A stretch of 42,714 nt of DNA, taken from positions 1 through 42,714 of the forward strand of contig CALWQV010000017.1 of NCBI GenBank assembly GCA_944383785.1. The letters are read 5' to 3'. This DNA comes from an uncultured Enterocloster sp. Its GTDB lineage: Bacteria > Bacillota > Clostridia > Lachnospirales > Lachnospiraceae. Positions 8,177 to 16,237 of the stretch are shown piece after piece. The notes under the pieces are model-generated. The model did no database searches, was not told where the DNA came from, and was given only the letters and a program-made list of their open reading frames with translations. A program made the position numbers and the translations under genes. The stretch's first letter is position 1; each line of letters opens with the position of its first letter.

Positions 8177-8664
8177 ACCTGGAAGAATTTCTGCGGTACT
8201 ATTATGACGCCATGGAGATGAGCACGGTGGATCCGGGAACCTACTCGCCCCTGGTGCTGGCCTATATCGGCGATGGGGTATATGAACTGATGGTCCGGGC
8301 CAAGGTGATCAACCGGGGCAGCATGCAGGTGAACAAGATGCACAAGCACAGCGCCATGCTGGTGAAGGCATCCGCCCAGGCAGAGCTGCTCCGGTCGGTG
8401 GAGAAGGAGCTGACGCCCCAGGAGCTTTCCGTTTACAGGCGGGGACGCAACGCCAAGTCCGCTACCATGGCCAAGCATGCCACCATGATCGATTACCGGA
8501 CGGCCACGGGCCTGGAGGCGCTGGTTGGCTGGCTCTTTCTGACCAGGCAGTATAGGCGGCTGACGGATCTGGTCAGCATGGGCCTTAAGAGAACAGGGCG
8601 GATGCCGGAGCCAGGCGGGCAGCCGGCAAGGCGGGAAGGAGATGAAGGCAACGATGCGCTATGA
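8161..8664 (+). CDS. mrnC: Mini-ribonuclease III
   Basis: The 167-residue protein contains an RNase III catalytic domain without a double-stranded RNA-binding domain, the definition of Mini-III. The signature LAYIGDGVYEL at 33-43 contains the catalytic acidic pair D38/E42, and RRGRNAKSATMAKHA is the second conserved stretch. In Bacillus this enzyme matures the ends of 23S rRNA. The start is GTG at 8161 inside the end of cysS. Placement between cysS and a TrmH-type rRNA methyltransferase is the standard Firmicutes order. Confidence 0.93.
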   Translation: MEESLNLEEFLRYYYDAMEMSTVDPGTYSPLVLAYIGDGVYELMVRAKVINRGSMQVNKMHKHSAMLVKASAQAELLRSVEKELTPQELSVYRRGRNAKSATMAKHATMIDYRTATGLEALVGWLFLTRQYRRLTDLVSMGLKRTGRMPEPGGQPARREGDEGNDAL

Positions 8665-9397
8665 AGAATTTACCATAGAGGGCCGCAACGCGGTTCTGGA
8701 AGCTTTCCGGTCGGGAAAGACCATTGATAAGCTGTTTGTGCTGGAGGGCTGCAAGGACGGGCCGGTGCAGACGATCCTGCGGGAGGCGAAGAAGCGGGAT
8801 ACCATTGTTAATTTTGTTCAGAGGGAGCGGCTGGATCAGATTTCCGGCACAGGAAAGCATCAGGGGGTGGTGGCTTATGCTGCCGCCTACGCCTATAGCC
8901 AGGTGGAGGATATGCTGGCCCTGGCAAGAGAGAAGGGGGAGCCGCCCTTTTTATTCCTGCTGGACGGTATTGAGGACCCCCACAACCTGGGCGCGATCAT
9001 CCGCACCGCCAACCTGGCGGGAGCCCACGGGGTGATTATCCCCAAAAGGCGGGCGGCGGGGCTGACGGCCACGGTGGCCAAGACCTCCGCAGGGGCCTTA
9101 AATTATACGCCGGTGGCCAGGGTGACCAACCTGGTAGCTGTTATGGAGGAACTGAAAAAGGAAGGCCTTTGGTTTGTGTGCGCGGATATGGCGGGGGAGA
9201 CGATGTACCGCCTGAACCTAAAAGGGCCCATTGGCCTGGTGATTGGAAATGAAGGGGAGGGCGTCAGCCGCCTGGTAAAGGAGCACTGCGATCTGACCGC
9301 ATCCATTCCCATGAAGGGGGATATTGATTCCCTGAACGCATCGGTGGCAGCGGGCGTTCTGGCTTATGAGATTGTCCGCCAGCGGCTGAATGCATAG
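8654..9397 (+). CDS. rlmB: 23S rRNA 2'-O-ribose methyltransferase, RlmB/TrmH (SpoU) family
   Basis: The SpoU-family SAM-binding knot is clear. DGIEDPHNLGAIIRTAN is motif 1, GLVIGNEGEGVSRL is motif 2, and SIPMKGDIDSLNASVAAG is motif 3. The N-terminal substrate-binding domain begins YEEFTIEGRNAVLEAF. The ATG at 8654 is preferred because AAGGAG (8637-8642) precedes it by 11 bases, whereas the in-frame ATG at 8642 overlaps that site. The protein is then 247 residues, normal for the family. It modifies a 23S rRNA guanosine, and it overlaps the end of mrnC. Confidence 0.9.
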   Translation: MRYEEFTIEGRNAVLEAFRSGKTIDKLFVLEGCKDGPVQTILREAKKRDTIVNFVQRERLDQISGTGKHQGVVAYAAAYAYSQVEDMLALAREKGEPPFLFLLDGIEDPHNLGAIIRTANLAGAHGVIIPKRRAAGLTATVAKTSAGALNYTPVARVTNLVAVMEELKKEGLWFVCADMAGETMYRLNLKGPIGLVIGNEGEGVSRLVKEHCDLTASIPMKGDIDSLNASVAAGVLAYEIVRQRLNA

Positions 9398-9454
9398 ACC
9401 ATCGTGAAATGCCGCATATTAAACCTGGAGATATGCTGCGGAAAGGAGTAAGGC

Positions 9455-10402
9455 ATGAAGATTGACAAACGGAAAGTAGTGATTGTTGGAACTGGGATGG
9501 TGGGCATGAGCTACGCCTACTGCCTGTTAAACCAGTCGGTCTGCGACGAGCTGGTTTTGATCGATGTGAACAAGACCCGGGCTGAGGGGGAGGCCATGGA
9601 CTTAAACCACGGACTTGCCTTTGCTAATTCCAGCATGCGGATCTATGCCGGCGAGTACAGCGACTGCGAGGATGCGGATATTGTGGTGATCTGCGCCGGC
9701 GTGGCCCAGAAGCCCGATGAAACCAGGCTGGATCTGTTGAAACGAAACGCGGAAGTGTTCCGCTCCATTATTGATCCCGTAACGTCCTCCGGGTTTAACG
9801 GCATTTTCCTGGTAGCCACCAACCCGGTGGATATTATGACCCGGATCACCTGCGTTCTCTCCGGCTTTAACCCCAGGAGGGTGCTGGGAAGCGGCACCAC
9901 CCTGGATTCCGCCCGGCTGCGCTATCTGATCGGCGATTATCTGAAGGTGGACCCCAGAAATGTCCACGCCTACGTGATGGGCGAGCATGGAGACAGCGAG
10001 TTTGTGCCCTGGAGCCAGGCCTTGGTGTCCACCAAGTCCATTCTGGAGCTGTGCCGGGAGTCCGGCGGGCGGATCGAGGAGGCCCGGCTGGGGCAGATTG
10101 AGGAGGAGGTACGCACGGCGGCCTACAAGATTATTGAGGCCAAGAAGGCTACCTACTACGGCATCGGAATGGCTCTGACCCGGATTACCAAGGCGATTTT
10201 GGGGGATGAGCACAGCGTTTTGACGGTGTCCGCTATGCTGAGAGGGGATTTCGGCCAGAGGGATGTGTTTGTAGGCGTCCCCTGCATCATCAATCAGAAC
10301 GGAATCCAGAAGGTGCTGCCTCTGTCCCTGACCGATGAAGAGTTAAAGAAGCTGGAGGATTCCTGCAATACCTTAAGAAGCAGCTTTGAGGGGATTTTCT
10401 AA
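9455..10402 (+). CDS. ldh: L-lactate dehydrogenase
   Basis: The 315-residue NAD-dependent enzyme has the dinucleotide-binding GTGMVG near residue 12. AGVAQKPDETR carries the specificity-loop glutamine expected for lactate dehydrogenase rather than the arginine of malate dehydrogenase. NPVD and GEHGDSEF, with the catalytic histidine, are also present. It reduces pyruvate to L-lactate during fermentation. AAGGAG lies just before the ATG. The gene follows rlmB by 57 bases with no visible terminator between, so readthrough is possible. It ends in its own terminator. Confidence 0.94.
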   Translation: MKIDKRKVVIVGTGMVGMSYAYCLLNQSVCDELVLIDVNKTRAEGEAMDLNHGLAFANSSMRIYAGEYSDCEDADIVVICAGVAQKPDETRLDLLKRNAEVFRSIIDPVTSSGFNGIFLVATNPVDIMTRITCVLSGFNPRRVLGSGTTLDSARLRYLIGDYLKVDPRNVHAYVMGEHGDSEFVPWSQALVSTKSILELCRESGGRIEEARLGQIEEEVRTAAYKIIEAKKATYYGIGMALTRITKAILGDEHSVLTVSAMLRGDFGQRDVFVGVPCIINQNGIQKVLPLSLTDEELKKLEDSCNTLRSSFEGIF

Positions 10403-10418
10403 GAGCGCGAACTGCCCC

Positions 10419-10465
10419 AAAGGGCGGCGGGCTAAGGAGTTATGTTCCGTGGCCCGCCGCCTTTT
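10419..10465. terminator. Terminator after ldh
   Basis: A GC-rich stem of about 14 bp (10419-10432 with 10452-10465, one G-U) ends in a T run. The hairpin nearly touches the stop of the convergent DUF4397 gene. Confidence 0.8.
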
Positions 10466-10472
10466 TGGCTTT

Positions 10473-11147
10473 TTAGCGGCCGTCGATGGCCGGGAGAATC
10501 CGCAGTCCCCCGGCGGTCCAGGTATTCCCCGCCAGATATAAGGTGTAGGCATATCCCGGCTGTAGGTTTAAGGACAGGGAAGAGAGGGGGCTGCGGGAGG
10601 AGTCGGACAGGGCGTAGAAGCTGTGGGGCCCTGGCGGGATGCTGCAGTAGGAGGAAGCGCCGCCAAAAGGGACCTGCTGCCAGAGGATTCTTCCATTCCA
10701 CTGGGCCAGAGACAGGGCCTCCCCTTCCATGGCTCCGTTAAAGGCGCGGATACAGGACTGCACCCCCGCCATCAGGCGGCAGTCCAGGTCGGCCAGAGAG
10801 AACAGGCGGATGCCGCTGCGGCTGGAATCGGCCAGAACCACGGTTGCAAAACCTCCCTGGGGAATTTCCACCTGTTCCTCCAGAACAAGGACGGAAGGGT
10901 CGGAGCCGTCCAGAATCCGCAGATTCCGTTTCCCCGGGTCCCCGCAGCCGTAGCCCGTGGCGGTGAAAGGCCGGACTCCTGCCGCAAAGGGCCTGTGATC
11001 CAGGGAAATGTGGACAGGGAAAGGGAGGGCGGCGCCGTTTAGAATCCGCAGATATCCCATCTGGCCGGGGGATTTTGAGGAATGTTCCATATATTCCTCT
11101 GGAGATGGATGAAGATGAGGTTTAAGGGCTTCATAAGGTTCTGGCAT
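10473..11147 (-). CDS. DUF4397 domain protein
   Basis: The 224-residue protein has two related beta-rich units. One starts at YLRILNGAALPFPVHISL (about 33) and the other at CIRAFNGA (about 132). The second contains PFGGASSYCSIPPGPHSF and LQPGYAYTLYLAG, the usual DUF4397 pattern. No signal peptide or membrane segment is seen, so in this organism it may be cytoplasmic or spore-associated. Function is unknown. An AAAGGAGG is about 7 bases before the ATG. The flanking genes (ldh and azlC) do not suggest a pathway. Confidence 0.75.
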   Translation of the reverse strand: MPEPYEALKPHLHPSPEEYMEHSSKSPGQMGYLRILNGAALPFPVHISLDHRPFAAGVRPFTATGYGCGDPGKRNLRILDGSDPSVLVLEEQVEIPQGGFATVVLADSSRSGIRLFSLADLDCRLMAGVQSCIRAFNGAMEGEALSLAQWNGRILWQQVPFGGASSYCSIPPGPHSFYALSDSSRSPLSSLSLNLQPGYAYTLYLAGNTWTAGGLRILPAIDGR

Positions 11148-11256
11148 GGAATCCGCCTCCTTTGCGATTGATACAGTATATGCGGGATGGGGCGGGGGAA
11201 GTCCTGCTTTCAGGGGCCGAATTAAAAAAGAAACGGTGGAAATGAAAGAAAATTTT

Positions 11257-11265
11257 TGCTATACT
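11257..11265 (+). promoter_or_regulatory. Extended -10 promoter of azlCD
   Basis: TGC followed by TATACT (11260-11265) forms an extended -10, 46 bases before the azlC start. No good -35 is visible. Confidence 0.4.
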
Positions 11266-11311
11266 TAGGAAAGTGTACAAAAGAAACCAAGGGGAAAGAA
11301 GTTAGAAAAGA

Positions 11312-12019
11312 ATGAAAAAGGCATTTCAATACGCGCTGGTGCGCAGCATCCCGGTTATGTTGGGGTATATTTTTTTGGGCATCGCCTTTGGGCTGGTGCT
11401 GCAGAAGGCGGGACTGGGGCCTGGCTGGGCTTTTTTGATCAGCCTGGTGGTGTACGCGGGCTCCATGCAGTTTGCCCTGGTGGGGATTCTGACCAGCGGC
11501 CTGGGCTTTGTTACCACAGCGGTGATGACGCTGTTTATTAACAGCCGCCACGCCTTTTACGGCCTGACCTTTATCGAGCGTTTCAAGAAATTCAAAAAGG
11601 CCTACCCCTATATGGTATTTTCTCTGACAGATGAAACCTACTCCCTTCTTTGCTCTATGCCAAGGCCCGAGGACTTTACGGACCGACAGTGGGACATGGC
11701 GTTCTTTTTTGTCAGCCTACTGGATCACGCATACTGGATCATTGGTTCCGTAATCGGCGCAGGCGCGGGGCAGCTGATCCCTTTTGATTCCACGGGGATT
11801 GATTTTGCCATGACAGCTCTTTTTGTGGTGATTGCCGTTGACCAGTGGAAGCATGCCAGAACCTATATGCCCGCTGTTACCGGCTTTGTCTGCGGCTTCC
11901 TTTTTTTGGCCTTGGTCCGCAGCGCGAACTTTATACTTCCGGCCCTGGCCGCCACGGTGTGCGTGCTGCTTTTAAGCCGGAAGGCCATAGAGAAACGAAT
12001 GGAGGAGTGGGAACAGTGA
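11312..12019 (+). CDS. azlC: Branched-chain amino acid exporter, large subunit
   Basis: The 235-residue integral membrane protein belongs to the AzlC family. GLVLQKAGLGPGWAFLISL, YAGSMQFALVG and FINSRHAFYGLTF are the characteristic N-terminal half, including the conserved SMQF and NSRHA segments. With AzlD it exports branched-chain amino acids or their analogues. The partner gene overlaps its stop by four bases, so the two are co-translated. Confidence 0.92.
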   Translation: MKKAFQYALVRSIPVMLGYIFLGIAFGLVLQKAGLGPGWAFLISLVVYAGSMQFALVGILTSGLGFVTTAVMTLFINSRHAFYGLTFIERFKKFKKAYPYMVFSLTDETYSLLCSMPRPEDFTDRQWDMAFFFVSLLDHAYWIIGSVIGAGAGQLIPFDSTGIDFAMTALFVVIAVDQWKHARTYMPAVTGFVCGFLFLALVRSANFILPALAATVCVLLLSRKAIEKRMEEWEQ

Positions 12020-12342
12020 ATAGCCGTTATGTTTTGATCAGCGTAATTGTCTGCGCTTTGTGTACCCAGGTGACCCGCTGGCTGCCCTTTCTTCTGTTCG
12101 GCGGTAAGAAGGAGCTGCCGAAGCTGGTGCGCTATCTGGGAGTGGTGCTTCCGGCCGCGATTATGGCGGTGCTGGTGGTTTACTGCCTGAAAGGGATCAC
12201 GCCCTTGGCATATCCTTACGGATTGCCGGAGCTTCTCAGCGTGGCCCTGGTGGTGGTTCTTCATGCCTGGAAGGGGAATACCCTTCTTAGCATCGGGGCG
12301 GGGACGGCCTGCTATATGGTTTTGGTTCAGGCGGTTTTTTAG
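12016..12342 (+). CDS. azlD: Branched-chain amino acid exporter, small subunit
   Basis: This 108-residue protein with about four membrane helices fits the AzlD family (TRWLPFLLF, LPAAIMAVLVVYCLKG, and a late TLLSIGAGTACYMVL). The start is the GTG at 12016, overlapping the azlC stop as GTGA. A longer upstream extension in this frame would run antisense-like through azlC and is not credible. It works as the accessory membrane subunit of AzlC. Confidence 0.9.
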   Translation: MNSRYVLISVIVCALCTQVTRWLPFLLFGGKKELPKLVRYLGVVLPAAIMAVLVVYCLKGITPLAYPYGLPELLSVALVVVLHAWKGNTLLSIGAGTACYMVLVQAVF

Positions 12343-12378
12343 GCTTTTTTTGGAAACGAAAAAAATTTAAAAATGTTG

Positions 12379-12407
12379 TTGACAAAAGGGAAACCTCATG
12401 ATAATAT
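12379..12407 (+). promoter_or_regulatory. Promoter of tRNA-Thr
   Basis: TTGACA at 12379-12384 is followed after 17 bp by TAATAT (12402-12407). GATAAT at 12400-12405 with 15 bp is an alternative -10. Confidence 0.6.
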
Positions 12408-12441
12408 ATACAAGGTTCGCGAGAGCGGACAGAACAAAAAA

Positions 12442-12514
12442 GCTGCTGTGGCTCAGTCGGTAGAGCGTCGCATTGGTAGTGCGGAGGTCACGGGTCCGAT
12501 TCCCGTCAGCAGCT
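12442..12514 (+). tRNA. tRNA-Thr (anticodon GGT)
   Basis: The acceptor stem pairs GCTGCTG with CAGCAGC. The anticodon loop TTGGTAG reads GGT, and the T-arm is ACGGGTCCGATTCCCGT. The CCA end is not encoded. It stands alone with its own promoter and terminator. Confidence 0.93.
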
Positions 12515-12521
12515 CGTTTAA

Positions 12522-12562
12522 AAAGTCATGATTTTCCTTTCTGGAGGATCATGGCTTTTTTT
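12522..12562 (+). terminator. Terminator after tRNA-Thr
   Basis: An 11-bp stem with a T-G wobble (12522-12532 with 12548-12558) runs into seven T residues. It insulates the cassette that follows. Confidence 0.75.
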
Positions 12563-12619
12563 GCGTAGTCCGGCAAACAACACAGTGGCTTTGTAAGGTC
12601 TGGAAGGGGGATTCTGGTT

Positions 12620-13090
12620 ATGATTGATATTTACTTGAAAAATGCTGATTTTGTTAAACAAAAGGAATCGGAGGGAGAGTTTATTAGATTTAATGACCGC
12701 TTCTTTTTGCTGCACTTTATGGATCAAGTAAAGATTACGCCGGAGATGGCTTGTGTAATCAGCGAAATTGAAGGAGGAACCTATGTAGAGCCAAATATGT
12801 TCACTTCCAAGTATTATAATCATAGGGCAATCTCTGTAGAATATCTGTCAACAGGCTGCAAAACAGCGCTGAATTGCCTGGCTTTCCCTGAAAAAGTATT
12901 TTTTGCAGATGAGTGTGGTAGAAATGTGCTGAAAGTATTATTTCGCCAAAGCCAGGCGAGTATTTATTTTGACCGCGCATTTCCCTGTTTTTTTAGAGAA
13001 AGATTAACAGGACAATTCAGGCTGTTTACGGATCATTTAAATGGGAAACAATTTGATAATTATAACGATCTTTGCAGCGAGGTGAGCTAA
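12620..13090 (+). CDS. DUF4869-like protein, first gene of the AT-rich cassette
   Basis: The 156-residue protein has no signal peptide or membrane helix. AISVEYLSTGCKTALNCLA followed by VFFADECGRNVLKVLF resembles the core of DUF4869 proteins of Firmicutes, in which a conserved SGG/STGCKT-type loop precedes a CGxN motif. Function is unknown, and the family assignment is from pattern memory only. AAGGGGG about 9 bases upstream of the ATG serves as ribosome site. Its TAA overlaps the next ATG (TAATG), so it is coupled to the P-loop gene. Codon use is much more AT-rich than in flanking genes, suggesting separate ancestry. Confidence 0.6.
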   Translation: MIDIYLKNADFVKQKESEGEFIRFNDRFFLLHFMDQVKITPEMACVISEIEGGTYVEPNMFTSKYYNHRAISVEYLSTGCKTALNCLAFPEKVFFADECGRNVLKVLFRQSQASIYFDRAFPCFFRERLTGQFRLFTDHLNGKQFDNYNDLCSEVS

Positions 13091-13530
13091 TGGCAGTTTT
13101 GATCAGAAATTATTTAAGAGTAGAAGCCGGACGCATACAATTTGATTTATATCTGAGAGAACCGATCGTTACAATTGGGGGAGACAGTTCAACAGGAAAG
13201 ACGTTTTTGCTAAAATACGTCAAAGCGTGGCAAGGTGAACATAAGTTTAAGGATATTCTGGTGATTGACGATTATAACCATTTAGATGAGATGAAGCAAA
13301 AAATTAAAGGCAGCAAACAGAAGTTAATTATTATTGATTATGCAGATTCAATGCTGCCTTTAATGGATTTATGCGGTTATGACTTTATCGCCGATCAGGA
13401 AAATCAGTATTTAATATTTACACGGAGCGGCATGGAGTACGGGGCAAGGGACACAGGATTAGGAAAGTTTGTTCAGAATGACAATACAATTCGTATCAGC
13501 TATCTGATTACGCGTGGGGTAAATGCATGA
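13090..13530 (+). CDS. Mini P-loop NTPase, second gene of the cassette
   Basis: From ATG at 13090 the protein has 146 residues. GDSSTGKT at 31-38 is a Walker A motif after a short beta-rich lead, and KLIIIDYAD at 78-86 is a Walker B-like strand ending in D83. There is no ABC signature, no Q-loop and no glutamate right after the Walker B aspartate, so hydrolysis may need a partner or be weak. A later YLIFTRSGMEYG segment resembles the strand after Walker B in small AAA/ABC-like ATPases. AGGTGAG upstream and the TAATG overlap support this start over the TTG at 13072. The next gene overlaps it by four bases. Confidence 0.75.
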   Translation: MAVLIRNYLRVEAGRIQFDLYLREPIVTIGGDSSTGKTFLLKYVKAWQGEHKFKDILVIDDYNHLDEMKQKIKGSKQKLIIIDYADSMLPLMDLCGYDFIADQENQYLIFTRSGMEYGARDTGLGKFVQNDNTIRISYLITRGVNA

Positions 13531-14414
13531 AAGCGATTGTGATAGAGGGAGCCCAAGGCGCTAGTGAATATCAATTTTGGGACAAACTGGTAATTGAAAA
13601 ATTTAACAGTTCTCAAGAGTCAAAATGGGGAGTTTATCCAGCTGGCGGCTGCGGTAATATCTTTCATGTGTTAGATTCATTGGCATCGCTTGCTAAAAAG
13701 GATTATATGTGTGATCATATAGAAACCGATATTTTGATTTGCTATGATACAACCGTCAATAGCAGACTTCGGGAAGACTTTTTGGCTGACTATAACGAGT
13801 GGATTACAAACCAGTTTCAGGCTGAATTAAATGGACTGGAAAGAGTTATAAGATTTCATTTGGTGAGTTATTATTGTTTTGAAGATTGCCTGCTATTATC
13901 GAATAACTTATTGCTATGGGTTTATTCTGAGAACCGCCGTAAGAAGATCGACGGCATGCTGTTAAACTCTTTGAAAGAATACAGGAATATCCATTTAGAC
14001 TTTATTTCGAAAGGGATAACCGAAAAAGTCGTCTTTAGCCGGTTCCGTAAAAATTATCGAAATCTGGAAGCTTGGTTTAAAAGCAGAGGAAGCGGGGATA
14101 TTACCACAGCTTCAATGGAGCAGATCGCAGGTAAGTTGCTGCTGGATTTAACATTAAATTCATATTTTCGTACAGATAAAAAGCGGCTGTCTAGATGCTG
14201 GTTATATACCTGCTACATAGACTGCAAATTAGACAAGGTATATCAGGCATATCTGGAGAGAGTTGATGATCCCGATATTAAACGGCGTTTAGAAGAGCGG
14301 GAATGCGGATTGTTTTATGCCAAATTAGATAGCCAGGAAAAAATAGAGTGTTTAATTGAAAGCTCTGCAATGTTAAGCGATATTATAAACAATAATTCCT
14401 GGCTCCTTCAATGA
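13527..14414 (+). CDS. Possible TOPRIM-like protein, third gene of the cassette
   Basis: The 295-residue protein opens with AIVIEGAQGASEYQFW and then YPAGGCGNIFHVLDSLA. This is the arrangement of an E-containing first strand, a G-rich turn and a helix seen in TOPRIM/DUF4435-type nuclease domains. DILICYD at 68-74 could supply the acidic strand end, and a later YYCFEDCLLL (F118-E119-D120) resembles a conserved acidic patch in that group. The assignment is inference; no exact family is recognised. The C-terminal half is helical and charged. It overlaps the P-loop gene by ATGA, so NTPase and putative nuclease are probably made together. No terminator was seen after its stop. Confidence 0.6.
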   Translation: MKAIVIEGAQGASEYQFWDKLVIEKFNSSQESKWGVYPAGGCGNIFHVLDSLASLAKKDYMCDHIETDILICYDTTVNSRLREDFLADYNEWITNQFQAELNGLERVIRFHLVSYYCFEDCLLLSNNLLLWVYSENRRKKIDGMLLNSLKEYRNIHLDFISKGITEKVVFSRFRKNYRNLEAWFKSRGSGDITTASMEQIAGKLLLDLTLNSYFRTDKKRLSRCWLYTCYIDCKLDKVYQAYLERVDDPDIKRRLEERECGLFYAKLDSQEKIECLIESSAMLSDIINNNSWLLQ

Positions 14415-14459
14415 TCCTTTAATTCCTTCCTCTTCCCCCTTTTCCATTACCGGGAAATG

Positions 14460-14468
14460 TGTTATGAT
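14460..14468 (+). promoter_or_regulatory. Extended -10 promoter of glnS
   Basis: TGT plus TATGAT (14463-14468) forms an extended -10 about 64 bases before the ATG. No consensus -35 was found. Confidence 0.4.
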
Positions 14469-14486
14469 TACGTTACGATACCCATC

Positions 14487-14506
14487 GCGCCTTTTCGCAA
14501 AGGCGC
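14487..14506 (+). promoter_or_regulatory. Leader hairpin of glnS
   Basis: A perfect 8-bp stem (GCGCCTTT at 14487-14494 with AAAGGCGC at 14499-14506) has a TCGC loop in the 5' leader, just before the GGAGG. It lacks a T run, so it is not a terminator. It could stabilise the mRNA or bind a protein. Confidence 0.45.
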
Positions 14507-14531
14507 AAATATATAACGGAGGAAAAAGTTT

Positions 14532-16226
14532 ATGACAGAGAAAAATACCGTGGCAGAAACGGCTGAGAAGGAAGTGGAGTCCAAAAATTTTATTGAGCTG
14601 GAGATCGACAAGGATCTGGCGGAGGGCGTTTACGACCATGTCCAGACCCGCTTCCCGCCGGAGCCAAACGGTTATCTTCATATTGGACACGCCAAGTCCA
14701 TCCTGTTAAACTACGGCCTGGCGAAGAAATACGGCGGCAAGTTTAATCTGCGCTTTGACGACACCAACCCCACCAAGGAAAAGACGGAATTTGTGGAGTC
14801 GATTATTGAAGATGTGAAGTGGCTGGGAGCGGATTTTGAGGATCGTCTGTTTTTCGCCTCCAATTATTTTGAACAGATGTACGAGTGCGCCGTTCTTCTG
14901 ATCAAGAAGGGTAAGGCTTATGTCTGCGACTTAAGCGCGGAAGAGATCAAGGAGTACCGGGGGGATTACAACCGTCCCGGAAAGGACAGCCCTTACCGGA
15001 ACCGCAGCGTGGAGGAGAATTTAAAGCTTTTTGAAGAGATGAAGGAGGGGAAATATAAGGACGGCGAGAAGGTCTTAAGGGCCAAGATCGATATGTCCTC
15101 CCCCAACATCAATATGCGGGATCCGGTGATTTACCGGGTGGCCCACATGTCCCACCACAATACCGGGGATCAGTGGTGCATCTATCCCATGTACGATTTC
15201 GCCCACCCCATCGAGGATGCCATCGAGCATATCACCCATTCCATCTGTACCCTGGAATTTGAGGACCACCGTCCCCTTTACGACTGGGTGGTACGGGAGT
15301 GCGAGTTTGTACATCCTCCCCGCCAGATTGAGTTTGCCAAGCTGTACCTGACCAATGTGGTAACGGGCAAGCGCTATATCAAGAAGCTGGTGGAGGACGG
15401 AATTGTGGACGGCTGGGACGATCCTCGCCTGGTGTCCATCGCGGCCCTCAGAAGACGTGGCTATACGCCGGAATCCATCCGCCGTTTCGTGGAGATGGTA
15501 GGCGTTTCCAAGGCCAACAGCTCCGTGGATTACGCTATGCTGGAATACTGCATTCGGGAGGATTTGAAGCTTAAAAAGTCCCGCCTGATGGCAGTGTTAG
15601 ACCCGGTAAAGCTGGTCATCGATAACTATCCCGAAGGACAGGTTGAGGAACTGGAGATCCCCAATAACCTGGAAAATCCGGAGCTTGGAAGCCGCAAGGT
15701 GCCCTTTAGCAGGGAAGTGTACATCGAGCGGGAGGATTTTATGGAGAACCCGCCCAAGAAGTATTTCCGCATGTTCCCGGGCAATGAGGTCCGCCTGATG
15801 GGGGCTTACTTTGTAAAATGTACCGGCTGTGAGAAGGATGAGAACGGCAATGTAACCGTTGTTCACGGAACCTATGACCCGGAGACAAAGAGTGGCTCCG
15901 GCTTCGAGGGGCGCAAGGTGAAGGGCACCATCCACTGGGTAGCGGTTCCCACTGCCAAGCAGGTGGAGGTTCGCCTGTACGAGAACATTGTGGACGAGGA
16001 AAAGGGCAAGCTGAACGAGGATGGGACCCTGAATTTAAATCCCAATTCCTTGCGGGTGTTAAAGAACTGCTATGTGGAGCCTATGCTTGCGGAGGCGAAG
16101 GCCTACGACAGCTTCCAGTTTATGAGAAACGGCTATTTCTGCGCGGACTGCAAGGACAGCAGGGAGGGAAGCCCGGTGTTTAACCGGATCGTTTCCTTAA
16201 AGAGCTCCTTCAAGCTGCCTAAATAG
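14532..16226 (+). CDS. glnS: Glutaminyl-tRNA synthetase
   Basis: This 564-residue class I synthetase attaches glutamine to tRNA-Gln. [16 protein letters not shown] (41-56) is the GlnRS form of the HIGH signature. [21 protein letters not shown] and [18 protein letters not shown] are further GlnRS-specific stretches. The C-terminal beta-barrel anticodon-binding domain is complete. Direct charging by GlnRS, instead of the Glu-tRNA-Gln amidotransferase route, is common in this family of clostridia. The MocR regulator follows after 11 bases. Confidence 0.95.
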   Translation: MTEKNTVAETAEKEVESKNFIELEIDKDLAEGVYDHVQTRFPPEPNGYLHIGHAKSILLNYGLAKKYGGKFNLRFDDTNPTKEKTEFVESIIEDVKWLGADFEDRLFFASNYFEQMYECAVLLIKKGKAYVCDLSAEEIKEYRGDYNRPGKDSPYRNRSVEENLKLFEEMKEGKYKDGEKVLRAKIDMSSPNINMRDPVIYRVAHMSHHNTGDQWCIYPMYDFAHPIEDAIEHITHSICTLEFEDHRPLYDWVVRECEFVHPPRQIEFAKLYLTNVVTGKRYIKKLVEDGIVDGWDDPRLVSIAALRRRGYTPESIRRFVEMVGVSKANSSVDYAMLEYCIREDLKLKKSRLMAVLDPVKLVIDNYPEGQVEELEIPNNLENPELGSRKVPFSREVYIEREDFMENPPKKYFRMFPGNEVRLMGAYFVKCTGCEKDENGNVTVVHGTYDPETKSGSGFEGRKVKGTIHWVAVPTAKQVEVRLYENIVDEEKGKLNEDGTLNLNPNSLRVLKNCYVEPMLAEAKAYDSFQFMRNGYFCADCKDSREGSPVFNRIVSLKSSFKLPK

Positions 16227-16237
16227 AAGAAATTGAG

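Noticed and set aside
10442-11042. Plus-strand frames opposite the DUF4397 gene
   Set aside because: They are Arg/Pro/Gly-rich shadows with no ribosome site; the minus frame has domain-like sequence and a strong AAAGGAGG.
11845-12015. N-terminal extension of azlD into azlC
   Set aside because: The extension is an out-of-frame reading of azlC; GTG 12016 gives the correct family length.
12442-14531. Integration of the AT-rich cassette at the tRNA-Thr 3' end as a mobile island
   Set aside because: No integrase gene and no repeat of the tRNA 3' end was found downstream of 14414, so site-specific integration is not supported.
14415-14531. T-box or other riboswitch before glnS
   Set aside because: The leader is about 60 bases with one simple hairpin; there is no T-box sequence and no terminator/antiterminator pair.
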